Shown: positions 6,326 to 14,448 of the stretch, piece by piece | Position numbering within the stretch: the stretch's first letter is position 1 | How the letters are laid out: each line of letters begins with the position of its first letter | NCBI GenBank assembly: GCA_030623425.1 | Contig: JAUXMA010000007.1 | Location: 1-15,580, forward strand | Direction of reading: 5' to 3' | Length of the DNA: 15,580 nt | From: Rhodospirillaceae bacterium | GTDB lineage: Bacteria > Pseudomonadota > Alphaproteobacteria > Rhodospirillales > 2-02-FULL-58-16 | Translations under genes and position numbers: made by a program | Notes under the pieces: generated by a model | Told to the model about the DNA's origin: nothing | Seen by the model: the letters and a program-made list of their open reading frames with translations, nothing else | Databases searched by the model: none

Positions 6326-7849
6326 TTGGTTTCCGAGGTTTTGTTTAATCCCAATGGATCGAGGGATCCCGGTGAATTGGTGAGCGAAAGTCACTCCTCT
6401 CCGGAAACGGCGGATAACGAAGTGGGTGAGCGGGAGAATGGCCCTGGCGTGGGGGCGCTCCTGCGGGCTTCGCGTCTAAGTTGTGGCAAGGACCTGCGTG
6501 ACATGGCGCAGCTCCTGCGCATCCGCGGTGTCTACATCGAGGCCATCGAGGATGGTCGGTTCCAGGATCTCCCCGGCACCACTTACGCCGTCGGCTTTGT
6601 CCGCGCATACGCCGAGTATCTTGGCCTCGACAGCGAGGAAGTCGTCAAGCGCTTTAAAGTCGAATCACGGAACATTGGCGGCACTTCCAAACTCCATTTT
6701 CCCATGCCAATCGCGGAATCCAGCTTTCCCGGCGGTGCCGTTGTGTTTGTCGGCTTGGTGGTGGCGGTGCTGGCCTATGGCGGTTGGTACGCGAGCACGA
6801 CCATGGATGGTTTTTTCACCAACCTGGTCCCTCCGATTCCTGAACGTTTGACCGCCTTGTTGCGGGAAAACGGCTCCACCCGGCAAGAATTCGAGACGGC
6901 AGACAGGATGGATGGGAACGCGGAAACCCGGTCCTCTCCGGTGACGGCCACCGCCGCCACTCCCTTGCGGGAGGGTCCTTCTTCCCCACGGACGACGGTT
7001 GAACCATCGGCTGGTCCTCTCCCCCGGTCAGAGACGGACAAGGAGGCGGCGCGACCGCCTTCACGAGCGCCCGATCAAGTTGATGAAATGCAGGGATCGG
7101 TTGCCGCCGTTGAGGAAACGACGGCAACGCCGAGGTTGGAATCCGGCGAACCGGCGGCAAGTGCCGGCATTTCTTCCGAAGGAGTTCCGACACCCGAGAC
7201 CGATTTGGATGGTCCTCTCGACTCGCCGGTTGCCGTTGCCACCGCCATGGACGGCTTGCCAGCGGACAAGTCGTTAGCGGCGACTGCCGACATGGCGGAA
7301 ACGGTCCCCGAGGACAGTTCGACCGCCGACCAGCCGGCGGCCGGAGCGGAGCAACCGCCGACCATTGGCACTGCCGCCATTGGCGATGAAGAGCAGGGCG
7401 CGCAAAACGACGGCGGGGGCGCTACGCCATCGGCGGCGGCCGACAGGCCGATCATCGAGCTCGAAAATATCGGCGAACCGCCAAAACCCGAACAATTGGC
7501 CGCTGCTCCCGCTTCCTTGCAAGAGAAGGCGGGAATGATTCGCGCGGGTCGCGTTTTCGGCGCCGATAACGCCGGCTCCCGCATCTTGGTGCGGGCTAAA
7601 TCCAACAGCTGGATTCAAGTGCGCGATGACATCGGCAACCAGTTGATGCTGACACGCTTGCTGCGGCCCGGCGACAGTTATCGTGTCCCCGATCGTCCAG
7701 GACTGAAACTATTGACCGGCAACGCCGGCGCTCTCGAGATTTTGGTCGATGGCGAGGCCGTGCCATCCATCGGCCCGGTGGGAACGGTGCGGCACGGCAT
7801 ATCCCTGGATATCGAGCGCTTGCGCGAAGGCACGGCGGTTCAAGACTGA
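6326..7849 (+). CDS. rodZ: RodZ-like helix-turn-helix membrane protein with DUF4115 C-terminus
   Basis: Bitopic inner-membrane protein. RodZ links MreB filaments to the wall-synthesis machinery and helps set cell shape. The N-terminal cytoplasmic HTH_25 domain lies at about 42-112 (GVGALLRASR through the AYAEYLGLD segment). One transmembrane helix follows at about 137-156 (AVVFVGLVVAVLAYGGWY). About 240 residues of Pro/Ala/Thr/Glu-rich, low-complexity periplasmic linker lead to a C-terminal DUF4115 beta domain (about 400-485; contains SWIQVRDDIG and LLRPGDSYRVP). At 507 residues it is longer than E. coli RodZ (337), through the linker. Position directly before ispG matches the rodZ-ispG-hisS order of other proteobacteria. 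The start is uncertain: TTG 6326, or GTG at 6380 or 6422. All keep the HTH intact. Confidence 0.85.
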   Translation: MVSEVLFNPNGSRDPGELVSESHSSPETADNEVGERENGPGVGALLRASRLSCGKDLRDMAQLLRIRGVYIEAIEDGRFQDLPGTTYAVGFVRAYAEYLGLDSEEVVKRFKVESRNIGGTSKLHFPMPIAESSFPGGAVVFVGLVVAVLAYGGWYASTTMDGFFTNLVPPIPERLTALLRENGSTRQEFETADRMDGNAETRSSPVTATAATPLREGPSSPRTTVEPSAGPLPRSETDKEAARPPSRAPDQVDEMQGSVAAVEETTATPRLESGEPAASAGISSEGVPTPETDLDGPLDSPVAVATAMDGLPADKSLAATADMAETVPEDSSTADQPAAGAEQPPTIGTAAIGDEEQGAQNDGGGATPSAAADRPIIELENIGEPPKPEQLAAAPASLQEKAGMIRAGRVFGADNAGSRILVRAKSNSWIQVRDDIGNQLMLTRLLRPGDSYRVPDRPGLKLLTGNAGALEILVDGEAVPSIGPVGTVRHGISLDIERLREGTAVQD

Positions 7850-7870
7850 CCCCGCCCGCGGCATCTTCAC

Positions 7871-7903
7871 CATCCTTTGGCGGCGCCTTAGGTGGAAAGG
7901 ATG
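7871..7903 (+). repeat. Long imperfect hairpin between rodZ and ispG
   Basis: CATCCTTT (7871-7878) pairs perfectly with AAAGGATG (7896-7903). Between the arms a second short stem, CGCC-TTA-GGTG (7884-7894), can form, giving one extended hairpin with an asymmetric internal loop. It starts 21 nt after the rodZ-like stop and is not followed by T residues, so it looks more like an mRNA-processing or stability element than a terminator. Confidence 0.45.
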
Positions 7904-7962
7904 TGGCAGCGCTAGGGAATCCGGCATTGACCGGGAGATCAACGTTGCGGCAAATATTGGCG

Positions 7963-7979
7963 GCGGGTGTCAAGCCCGC
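7963..7979 (+). promoter_or_regulatory. Small hairpin before the ispG ribosome-binding site
   Basis: GCGGG (7963-7967) pairs with CCCGC (7975-7979), extendable by one T-G pair, around a 5-nt loop. It ends 5 nt before the AAAGG ribosome-binding site (7985-7989) of ispG. Its position would let it influence translation initiation. Confidence 0.3.
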
Positions 7980-7996
7980 GAGATAAAGGCCACGGC

Positions 7997-9295
7997 ATGT
8001 CCATTCGCAACCTTCCTGTTCGGCGGCGCAAAAGTGTCGCGGTGAAGATTGGCGCCCTCGCCATTGGCGGCGATGCGCCGGTGATGGTTCAATCGATGAC
8101 CAACACCGACACCGGCGATGTTGAATCGACGGTGTTCCAGGTGGCCGCTCTTGCCGGCGCCGGTTCGGAGGTGGTTCGCATAACCGTCGACCGCGCCGAT
8201 TCGGCCAAGGCGGTTCCCTATATCCGGGAAAAACTGGACAGCATCGGGATCGACGTTCCTCTGGTCGGCGATTTTCACTATATCGGCCACAAATTGCTTT
8301 CGGACTTCCCGAGCTGCGCCGAGGCCTTGGCGAAATACCGCATAAATCCGGGCAATGTGGGCGGCGGAAAGAAACGGGATCGACGGTTTTCGACGATGAT
8401 CGACATCGCCTTGAAACATGACCGGCCGGTGCGCATCGGTGTCAACTGGGGAAGTCTCGACAACGACCTGGCCACCCGGATGATGGACGCCAACGCCGCC
8501 TCGGCCAATCCCCGCGATGCCGGCGATGTCATTCGCGAGGCCCTCGTCGTTTCGGCACTCGAAAGCGCCGCCAGGGCCGAGGAACTGGGGCTGACACGGG
8601 ACAAAATCGTTCTTTCGTGTAAAGTCAGCGGTGTCCAGGATCTGATCGCGGTGTACCGCGACCTGGCGGCGCGGTGCGATCATGCCCTGCATCTGGGTCT
8701 GACGGAAGCGGGCATGGGATCGAGGGGAATCACTGCCTCGACGGCGGCGATGGCGGTGCTTTTGCAGGAAGGCATCGGCGATACCATCCGCGTTTCGTTG
8801 ACGCCCGAACCCGGCGGCCAGCGAACACAAGAGGTCGTCGTCGCCCAGGAAATCCTGCAGGCCGTGGGACTGCGTTCGTTTTCGCCGCCGGTGACCGCCT
8901 GTCCGGGCTGCGGCCGGACCACCAGTACCGTTTTCCTGGACCTTGCCGCCAGGATCGAGCGCCATGTCCGCGACCGAATGCCCGTCTGGCGCGAGGCCCA
9001 TGCGGGGGTTGAGAACATGAGCTTGGCCGTCATGGGATGTATTGTCAACGGCCCCGGGGAGAGCAAACACGCGGATATCGGCATCAGTCTTCCCGGCACT
9101 GGCGAGGAGCCGGCGGCGCCCGTTTTCATCGACGGCAAGAAAGTCCGGACTCTCCGCGGCCCCGACATCGCCGAAGAGTTCCTGCGGATTGTCGATGATT
9201 ACGTAAGCAACCGCTTCGCAAAACCGAAAGCGGCTTCGGCCGGGTCCCGGAACGGCTCGGCAAACGGGCCGACGGCAACCATCGCCGCGCAGTAG
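7997..9295 (+). CDS. ispG: 4-hydroxy-3-methylbut-2-en-1-yl diphosphate synthase IspG (GcpE)
   Basis: Iron-sulfur enzyme of the methylerythritol phosphate pathway: it reductively converts the cyclic diphosphate MEcPP to HMBPP, on the way to isopentenyl diphosphate for quinones, carotenoids and undecaprenyl carriers. The N-terminal TIM barrel carries [11 protein letters not shown]. The C-terminal half holds the [4Fe-4S] ligands in [10 protein letters not shown] (C302, C305) and CIVNGPGE (C348, with E355 as the fourth, non-cysteine ligand), the arrangement known for this family. The 432 residues include a Ser/Gly/Ala-rich tail. The ATG at 7997 has AAAGG 7 nt upstream and starts at the family's [10 protein letters not shown] motif, so I prefer it to a GTG at 7967. 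hisS follows after 17 nt. Confidence 0.95.
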   Translation: MSIRNLPVRRRKSVAVKIGALAIGGDAPVMVQSMTNTDTGDVESTVFQVAALAGAGSEVVRITVDRADSAKAVPYIREKLDSIGIDVPLVGDFHYIGHKLLSDFPSCAEALAKYRINPGNVGGGKKRDRRFSTMIDIALKHDRPVRIGVNWGSLDNDLATRMMDANAASANPRDAGDVIREALVVSALESAARAEELGLTRDKIVLSCKVSGVQDLIAVYRDLAARCDHALHLGLTEAGMGSRGITASTAAMAVLLQEGIGDTIRVSLTPEPGGQRTQEVVVAQEILQAVGLRSFSPPVTACPGCGRTTSTVFLDLAARIERHVRDRMPVWREAHAGVENMSLAVMGCIVNGPGESKHADIGISLPGTGEEPAAPVFIDGKKVRTLRGPDIAEEFLRIVDDYVSNRFAKPKAASAGSRNGSANGPTATIAAQ

Positions 9296-9312
9296 AACGG
9301 ACCGAACAGGCA

Positions 9313-10557
9313 ATGCCTTTTTTGCAGCCGGTTCGCGGCACTTACGATATCCTGCCCGAGGCCATGCGGCGGCATCGATTGGTGGAGGAAACCGCCCACC
9401 AGGTTGCCGGCCGTTACGGCTATGCCGAGATATCGACTCCCATTTTCGAGTTCAAGGAAGTGTTCACCCGGACGCTCGGCGAAGCCTCCGACATCGTGAC
9501 CAAGGAAATGTATATTTTCGAGGACAAGAACGGCGAAAGCCTGGCGCTCCGCCCGGAAAACACCGCCGGAGTAGCCCGTGCCTTCATCACCAACGGCATG
9601 GCCCAGAAGCTGCCGCTGAAATTCTTCTGCCGGGGTCCCATGTTCCGTTACGAACGCCCCCAGAAGGGACGGCAACGCCAGTTCCACCAGGTCGGCGTGG
9701 AATTGCTGGGAGTCGCCCAGCCTTTGGGGGATGTGGAAGTCATTGCCTTGGGTGCTGATTTTCTGACCGCCTTGGGCGTCGAGGGAAAGGTCACCTGCGA
9801 AGTGAACAGCCTTGGCGATGCCGAAAGCCGCAAGGCCTACCGGGACAAGCTGGTGGATTATCTTAGCCAGCGCCGCTCCGAGCTATCCCGGGACAGCCTC
9901 GCCCGTCTGATGCGCAATCCCCTGCGCATTCTCGATTCCAAGGACCAAGGCGACCGCGCCATCGTTGCCGGGGCGCCGCTGCTGAGCGATAGTCTCAACG
10001 ACGTCTCAAGGCAATTTTTCGATGACCTGCTAGAGGGGCTTGACACCGCCGGCATCAGCTTTCGCATCAACCCCCGCTTGGTTCGGGGTTTGGATTATTA
10101 TTGTCATACCGCTTTCGAGTTCACCACCGACACCCTTGGCGCCCAGGGCGCGCTTGTCGCCGGCGGCCGCTACGACGGGCTGATCGATCAGATGGGCGGC
10201 ACGCCCACCTCCGGAACCGGTTGGGCGGCGGGAGTCGAACGATTGAGCATGATGATCGACGATCCGCCGCCGCCGGACCGGCCGATTGCGGTCGTACCCG
10301 CCGCCGACGGCATGGCAGGGAGGGCGCTGGCTCTGACCCAACGGCTGCGGCGCGCCGGGTTCGCCGTCGATCTGGCTTTTTCCGGCAGCCTGCGCAAACG
10401 CATGAAACATGCAAACAAGGTCAATGCCCGCGCCGCCGTGTTGCTGGGTGAAGACGAACTGGCGAGGCAGGCGGCGACGATCCGCGACATGGAATCGGGC
10501 GAGCAAACGGAAGTGCCTCTGGCCGCCATAGAGGACCATCTCGCCCGTTACCGCTAG
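9313..10557 (+). CDS. hisS: Histidyl-tRNA synthetase
   Basis: Class II aminoacyl-tRNA synthetase that charges tRNA-His. The catalytic core shows motif 1 in the N-terminal region (RGTYDILP, 8-15), the LRPENTAG loop (79-86; LRPEGTAG is the commoner form), motif 2 as FRYERPQKGRQRQFHQ (111-126), and the HisRS-specific histidine loop RGLDYY (258-263) with the catalytic Arg at 258. A C-terminal anticodon-binding domain runs from about 330 to 414. The length of 414 is normal for bacterial HisRS. Motif 2 is of the conventional bacterial kind, not the divergent kind reported in some alphaproteobacteria. ATG at 9313 is preceded by CAGG close by. hemA follows after 10 nt. Confidence 0.95.
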   Translation: MPFLQPVRGTYDILPEAMRRHRLVEETAHQVAGRYGYAEISTPIFEFKEVFTRTLGEASDIVTKEMYIFEDKNGESLALRPENTAGVARAFITNGMAQKLPLKFFCRGPMFRYERPQKGRQRQFHQVGVELLGVAQPLGDVEVIALGADFLTALGVEGKVTCEVNSLGDAESRKAYRDKLVDYLSQRRSELSRDSLARLMRNPLRILDSKDQGDRAIVAGAPLLSDSLNDVSRQFFDDLLEGLDTAGISFRINPRLVRGLDYYCHTAFEFTTDTLGAQGALVAGGRYDGLIDQMGGTPTSGTGWAAGVERLSMMIDDPPPPDRPIAVVPAADGMAGRALALTQRLRRAGFAVDLAFSGSLRKRMKHANKVNARAAVLLGEDELARQAATIRDMESGEQTEVPLAAIEDHLARYR

Positions 10558-10567
10558 CTATTCCGTC

Positions 10568-11854
10568 ATGGCCGAACCCTTTTCCACGCAAGGCCGGCCT
10601 CTTGTCGTCGGCACCAATCATCGTTCCAGTTCGATGATGTTGCGTGACCGTCTATTCATTGAGGACCGGGCTTTGCCGGCATTTTTCGAGCGCCTGCGCC
10701 TGTCGGGAATCGGCCAGGCCCTGGTGCTCGCCACTTGCGACCGAATCGAGATTCAGACGATCCATGACGATCATCAAGCCGCCGTCCAAGGCATCATCAA
10801 GGCCATGGCCGCGCATGGGGGAGTGAGCCCGACCGATCTCGACGGCCAGATCTACACGTTCAGCGACGCCGAGGCGGTGCGCCATATTTTCACCGTCCCG
10901 GCCTCCCTCGACAGCATGATGCTCGGCGAGCCCCAGGTTTTCGGCCAAGTCAAGGCCAGTCATAAAATCGCCAAAAACCGTGGAATGATCGGCGACGAAC
11001 TGGAAGCGCTTCTGCAGGCGGCCTACGCCGCCGCCAAGCGTGTGCGCAATGAAACCACGATCGGCGAACGGCCGGTATCCATCGCTTCGGCGGCGGTCGA
11101 GCTGGCGCGCGACCTGCACGGCGATCTCGGCCGCTGCGCCGGTCTTTTGATCGGTAGCGGCGAAATGGGCGAGTTGGTGGCCGAAAACCTGATTTCCGCC
11201 GGCCTTGGCGACCTGACGGTCACCCACCCGACGGAGGCCACGGCGGAAACCTTGGCCCGTGTCCTCGATTGTCACGTGGCGTCTTTCGAATCCTTGGCCA
11301 AGCTGCTGATCAAGGCCGACATCGTTCTGACGTCTTTGGGAACGCGCCGCCACGTTGTCACCGCCGACATGATCACGGCGTCCCTGACCCGGCGCCGCCG
11401 CAAACCCATCTATTTGATCGATACCGCCATTCCCGGCGATGTCGAGCCGGCCGTTAACCGTATTGACGGCGCTTTCCTGTATGATTTGGGCGATTTGGAG
11501 CGGGTCGCCTTGGAAGGGCGCGCCACCCGCGGGATCGAGGCCGAGGCGGCCTTCGGGATCGTCGATGCCGAAGTCGCCGCATTCCTCCTCGGGCGGGCGG
11601 AACGCACCGCCGTTCCGGCTCTTACCGGCCTGCGCCGGCATTTCGAGGCGGTGCGCGAAGGAGTCCTGGCCGAGGTCGGCGACGATGCCGACAAGGCGAC
11701 GCGGCTGCTGGTCAACCGGTTGCTGCACGGCCCTTCCGAGGTGATGCGCGCGGATGCCGCCAGGCAAGAGGATTGGAACACGGTCGAACGCATTCTCAGG
11801 CGCCTGTTCAACCTCGGCGGCGGCGCCGGCGATGCCAACGGGAAAGAGGAATAG
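10568..11854 (+). CDS. hemA: Glutamyl-tRNA reductase
   Basis: Reduces glutamyl-tRNA with NADPH to glutamate-1-semialdehyde, the first committed step of the C5 route to 5-aminolevulinate and so to haem, sirohaem, cobalamin or chlorophyll. The 428-residue protein has all three expected parts: a catalytic N-terminus with the GTNHRSS opening (15-21), nucleophile C57 in LATCDR, H106 and the LDSMMLGEPQVFGQVK block (114-129); a Rossmann domain with LIGSGEMG (194-201); and a C-terminal helical dimerisation domain from about 330. C57 is followed by Asp where most family members have Asn, and Ala replaces the usual Ser two residues before it. A partner HemL is needed but is not in this window. The gene is tightly placed between hisS and prfA. 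Most alphaproteobacteria use ALA synthase instead, so this gene is unexpected here. Confidence 0.93.
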   Translation: MAEPFSTQGRPLVVGTNHRSSSMMLRDRLFIEDRALPAFFERLRLSGIGQALVLATCDRIEIQTIHDDHQAAVQGIIKAMAAHGGVSPTDLDGQIYTFSDAEAVRHIFTVPASLDSMMLGEPQVFGQVKASHKIAKNRGMIGDELEALLQAAYAAAKRVRNETTIGERPVSIASAAVELARDLHGDLGRCAGLLIGSGEMGELVAENLISAGLGDLTVTHPTEATAETLARVLDCHVASFESLAKLLIKADIVLTSLGTRRHVVTADMITASLTRRRRKPIYLIDTAIPGDVEPAVNRIDGAFLYDLGDLERVALEGRATRGIEAEAAFGIVDAEVAAFLLGRAERTAVPALTGLRRHFEAVREGVLAEVGDDADKATRLLVNRLLHGPSEVMRADAARQEDWNTVERILRRLFNLGGGAGDANGKEE

Positions 11855-11860
11855 ATTTCC

Positions 11861-12934
11861 GTGGCCCTGGAAGAAAACCTGAACCGGGTCGTCGCCCGTT
11901 ACGAGGAATTGACGAACGCCCTGGCCAGCCGGGACGCCAGCTCGGCGGCGGACTTGGCGCGATTGTCCAAGGAATGTGCCGAGCTGACGCCGGTGGTCGA
12001 GGCCATCAACGCGTGGCGGAAGGTCAAAGACGAGATGGGGGACTTGGCCAGCCTGATGGCCGACGAGGACGGCGACAAGGAAATGCAAGTCCTCGCCGAG
12101 ACGGAATACAAGGACCTCAAGGAAAGGCTCCCGGAATTGGAACGCCAGATCCGGGTCCTGCTGCTGCCCAAGGATGCCGCCGACGAGAAAAACGCCATCC
12201 TCGAGGTGCGTGCCGGAACCGGTGGCGAGGAAGCGGCGCTTTTCGCCGCCGACCTGTTCCGCATGTACCAGCGTTACGCCGAGGCGAGGAGATGGAAATT
12301 CGAGGTCATGAATTTGAGTGAAACCGGCATCGGCGGGTGCAAGGAAGCCATCGCCTCGGTCGCCGGGCGCGGCGTTTTCGCGCGGCTGAAATTCGAATCC
12401 GGCGTTCACCGCGTGCAGCGTGTCCCGGCGACGGAATCGAGCGGCCGCATCCATACTTCGGCGGCGACGGTGGCGGTGATGGCGGAGGCCGAGGAAGTGG
12501 ACATCAAGATCGAGGAAAAGGACTTGCGCATCGACGTTTTCCGCGCCAGCGGCCCCGGCGGCCAGTCCGTCAACACCACCGACAGCGCCGTCCGCGTCAC
12601 CCACCTGCCCAGCGGCATCGTCGTCAGCCAGCAGGACGAGAAGTCCCAGCACAAAAACAAGGCCAAGGCGATACGGGTGTTGCGCGCCAGGCTGTATGAG
12701 AAGGAACGGCAAGAGCGGGACGCCGAACGTGCCGCCATCCGCAAGAGCCAGATCGGTTCGGGGGACCGCTCCGAGCGCGTCCGCACCTACAATTTCCCAC
12801 AAGGGCGGGTTACCGACCACCGCATCAACCTGACCTTGCATAAACTGGACAGGATCATGGACGGCGACCTCGATGATCTCGTCGACGCCCTCATCGCCGA
12901 AGACCAGGCCAGTATCCTGGCCGAAATCACATGA
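11861..12934 (+). CDS. prfA: Peptide chain release factor 1
   Basis: Recognises UAA and UAG in the ribosomal A site and triggers hydrolysis of peptidyl-tRNA. The anticodon-like tripeptide PAT (189-191, in [18 protein letters not shown]) identifies RF1 rather than RF2, which has SPF. The catalytic GGQ is at 233-235 ([16 protein letters not shown]). The N-terminal coiled helical domain and the C-terminal domain are complete, and 357 residues is close to the E. coli length of 360. The start is GTG at 11861, with AGAGGA (11845-11850) 10 nt upstream, 6 nt after the hemA stop. The gene overlaps prmC by an ATGA, which implies translational coupling with the enzyme that methylates its GGQ glutamine. 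hemA-prfA-prmC is the order familiar from gamma- and betaproteobacteria. Confidence 0.96.
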   Translation: MALEENLNRVVARYEELTNALASRDASSAADLARLSKECAELTPVVEAINAWRKVKDEMGDLASLMADEDGDKEMQVLAETEYKDLKERLPELERQIRVLLLPKDAADEKNAILEVRAGTGGEEAALFAADLFRMYQRYAEARRWKFEVMNLSETGIGGCKEAIASVAGRGVFARLKFESGVHRVQRVPATESSGRIHTSAATVAVMAEAEEVDIKIEEKDLRIDVFRASGPGGQSVNTTDSAVRVTHLPSGIVVSQQDEKSQHKNKAKAIRVLRARLYEKERQERDAERAAIRKSQIGSGDRSERVRTYNFPQGRVTDHRINLTLHKLDRIMDGDLDDLVDALIAEDQASILAEIT

Positions 12935-13794
12935 CCTTGCCGGACACCGTTGGCGCCGCTTTCGACGAGGCCAGCCGCCGCCTGTCGGTGGCGGGAATCG
13001 CTTCGGCCAGGCTTGACGCCAGGGTGTTGATGAGCTCGGTGCTTGGCGTCGATCAGGCGACGCTGTACGGCCATCCCGAACGCCCATTAAGCGCCGGCGA
13101 GGGCGCCCGCCTGGCCGACCTGGTGGCGAGAAGGGGACGCCGCGAGCCGCTGGCCAGGATTCTCGGCCTGCGCGAATTCTGGAGCCTGCCGATGCGTGTC
13201 ACCGCCGACACCTTCATCCCCCGTCCCGAGACGGAAACCCTCGTCGAGGCGGCCCTCGATCGCCTTCCCGGCGGCGATGCCGGGATCTCCATTCTCGATC
13301 TCGGCACCGGCTGCGGCTGCCTGTTGCTGGCGTTGCTCAGCGAACTGCCCGCCGCCTGGGGGATCGGCGTCGATATCAGCGCCGCCGCTCTCGCCACCGC
13401 CGCCGCCAACGCGCTGAGCTTGGGAGTGGCGGAGCGAGCTCGTTTCGTCCTCGCCGATTGGGGCGGCGGCTTGCGTTTCCGGTTCGACCTGATCGTTGCC
13501 AATCCGCCTTATGTCGGCGACGGCGAGTTGGCCGGTTTAGCACCGGAAGTGGCCGCTTTCGAGCCCAGGCAGGCGCTCACGGGCGGGCCCGACGGCATGG
13601 ACGCTTACCGGGCCTTGCTCCCGCAATTGTGTGGATTGTTGGCAACAGACGGCGCCGTTTTTCTAGAAATCGGCGCCGGCCAGGCCGCCCCGGTGGCCGC
13701 CATGATTCGGCGGTATGGGCTTCAACTAATTGATATCAAACGAGATTTATCAAAAATTGAACGCTGCTTGGTGATTGTGCCAGAGCGCCGGTGA
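12931..13794 (+). CDS. prmC: Release factor glutamine methyltransferase PrmC
   Basis: SAM-dependent N5-glutamine methyltransferase that modifies the Gln of the GGQ motif in release factors, which raises termination efficiency. An N-terminal helical substrate-binding domain (about 1-85) is followed by the Rossmann domain with PRPETE (98-103), motif [10 protein letters not shown] (122-130) and the diagnostic NPPY (191-194), which binds the target glutamine amide. The 287 residues are normal for the family. The ATG overlaps the prfA stop as ATGA. The last 20 codons or so are noticeably A/T-richer than the rest but keep the expected [11 protein letters not shown] ending, so no frameshift is needed. 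Confidence 0.95.
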   Translation: MTLPDTVGAAFDEASRRLSVAGIASARLDARVLMSSVLGVDQATLYGHPERPLSAGEGARLADLVARRGRREPLARILGLREFWSLPMRVTADTFIPRPETETLVEAALDRLPGGDAGISILDLGTGCGCLLLALLSELPAAWGIGVDISAAALATAAANALSLGVAERARFVLADWGGGLRFRFDLIVANPPYVGDGELAGLAPEVAAFEPRQALTGGPDGMDAYRALLPQLCGLLATDGAVFLEIGAGQAAPVAAMIRRYGLQLIDIKRDLSKIERCLVIVPERR

Positions 13795-13803
13795 TCGGTG
13801 ACC

Positions 13804-13848
13804 AAAAAAAAAGGGTTGGAATGTGCCCGTTTCCCGATTAGTTATAAA
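13804..13848 (+). promoter_or_regulatory. Candidate promoter for the DUF4167 gene
   Basis: A run of nine A residues (13804-13812), resembling an UP element, is followed by TTGGAA (13816-13821) and TATAAA (13843-13848). The 21-bp spacing is too long for an ideal sigma70 site, so either the -35 is degenerate or this is only AT-rich spacer. If it is active, transcription would begin near 13855 and carry a leader of about 165 nt that includes the terminator-like stem at 13892. Confidence 0.25.
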
Positions 13849-13891
13849 CATAAGTCCGGGTCGCCAGGTGGGCCTTTGGATACCCATTAAC

Positions 13892-13912
13892 GGGCGTCGA
13901 GACGCCCCTTTT
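13892..13912 (+). terminator. Rho-independent terminator-like hairpin after prmC
   Basis: GGGCGT (13892-13897) pairs with ACGCCC (13902-13907) around the loop CGAG, followed by CTTTT (13908-13912). It lies about 100 nt after the prmC stop and could end the rodZ-to-prmC operon. If the DUF4167 promoter lies upstream, the same stem would act as an attenuator. The T-tract is short, so termination may be partial. Confidence 0.55.
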
Positions 13913-13916
13913 CCCG

Positions 13917-14004
13917 GGCTGAAGCCAAAATAGCGGATTTTCGCCTTACGGTTCGGTAGAGCCGTGCGGGGGCAAGCCCTGGCCGGGGGGAAGAAACCCA
14001 GCCA
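13917..14004 (+). other. Hairpin-rich leader before the DUF4167 gene
   Basis: Several local stems follow one another without coding sequence: GGC/GCC (13917-13926), GCGG/TCGC with one wobble pair (13933-13944), ACGGTTC/GAGCCGT around GGTA (13948-13965; 7 bp including one wobble pair, the strongest), and TGGC plus GGG against CCC plus GCCA (13980-14004). I recognise no known RNA family. The stretch could be a structured 5' leader or a small RNA. Confidence 0.35.
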
Positions 14005-14020
14005 ACAAACAACGAGTGAG

Positions 14021-14440
14021 ATGAAACACGGTTCCAATCCCAGACGAGGACGTTCCCGCAACAACGGCAGGCGCCATTCTTCGTCCAAATCGATTAACAT
14101 CGAAAGCAACGGTCCGGAAACCAAGATCCGGGGAACGGCTCAGCAGGTGCTGGACAAATACCTGGTCATGGCCCGTGACGCGTTTTCGTCCGGCGACCGC
14201 ATCGCCGCCGAAGGGTTTTTCCAGCATGCCGAACATTATTACCGCGTCATTCACACTGGCCGCGACGCTCAGCAGGACGGCCAGGCTGGTCGCGGCCGCA
14301 ACGACAAGTCGCCGCGATTGGTCGCCGACAGCACCTCTTCCGGCGGCGGCCAGACCGCCAACGCCACGGCGGGCCCGCTCGAGGCCCGGCCGGATGGCGA
14401 GGCCGAAACCGAACCGCCGCCGCAAAAGACCTTGACCTGA
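14021..14440 (+). CDS. DUF4167 domain-containing protein
   Basis: The 139-residue protein starts with a basic, Arg/Asn/Gly-rich tail (MKHGSNPRRGRSRNNGRR) that resembles RNA-binding tails. It continues with the DUF4167 core ESNGPETKIRGTAQQVLDKY (28-47) and the helical repeat-like ARDAFSSGDRIAAEGFFQHAEHYYR (51-75). The C-terminal half is low-complexity, rich in Gly, Ser, Pro and Glu, and probably disordered. The family is typical of alphaproteobacteria. Its function is not known to me. The ATG at 14021 is chosen because it starts at the family's M-x-x-G-x-N-x-R-R motif with GAG just upstream. An in-frame GTG at 13964 would add 19 residues from within a hairpin. The gene converges on the MOSC gene with 8 bp between the stops. 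Confidence 0.88.
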   Translation: MKHGSNPRRGRSRNNGRRHSSSKSINIESNGPETKIRGTAQQVLDKYLVMARDAFSSGDRIAAEGFFQHAEHYYRVIHTGRDAQQDGQAGRGRNDKSPRLVADSTSSGGGQTANATAGPLEARPDGEAETEPPPQKTLT

Positions 14441-14448
14441 CGGCCTGA

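Noticed and set aside
7970..9313. A 447-codon minus-strand frame opposite ispG
   Set aside because: It is the antisense shadow of ispG, whose iron-sulfur ligands are clear on the plus strand.
10652..13087. An 811-codon minus-strand open frame opposite hemA, prfA and prmC
   Set aside because: The plus strand carries three well-conserved genes with catalytic motifs over the same bases. In GC-rich DNA the opposite frame often lacks stops, and the predicted residues show no recognisable domain.
13720..13794. A/T-rich end of prmC considered as a frameshift or foreign join
   Set aside because: The reading frame still gives the expected C-terminal RDL-KIERCLV pattern, so the composition shift needs no break.
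13976..14004. Resemblance to a small SRP RNA (GGAAG...CAGCC-like string)
   Set aside because: The conserved SRP tetraloop and asymmetric-loop order is absent and no long closing helix is present.
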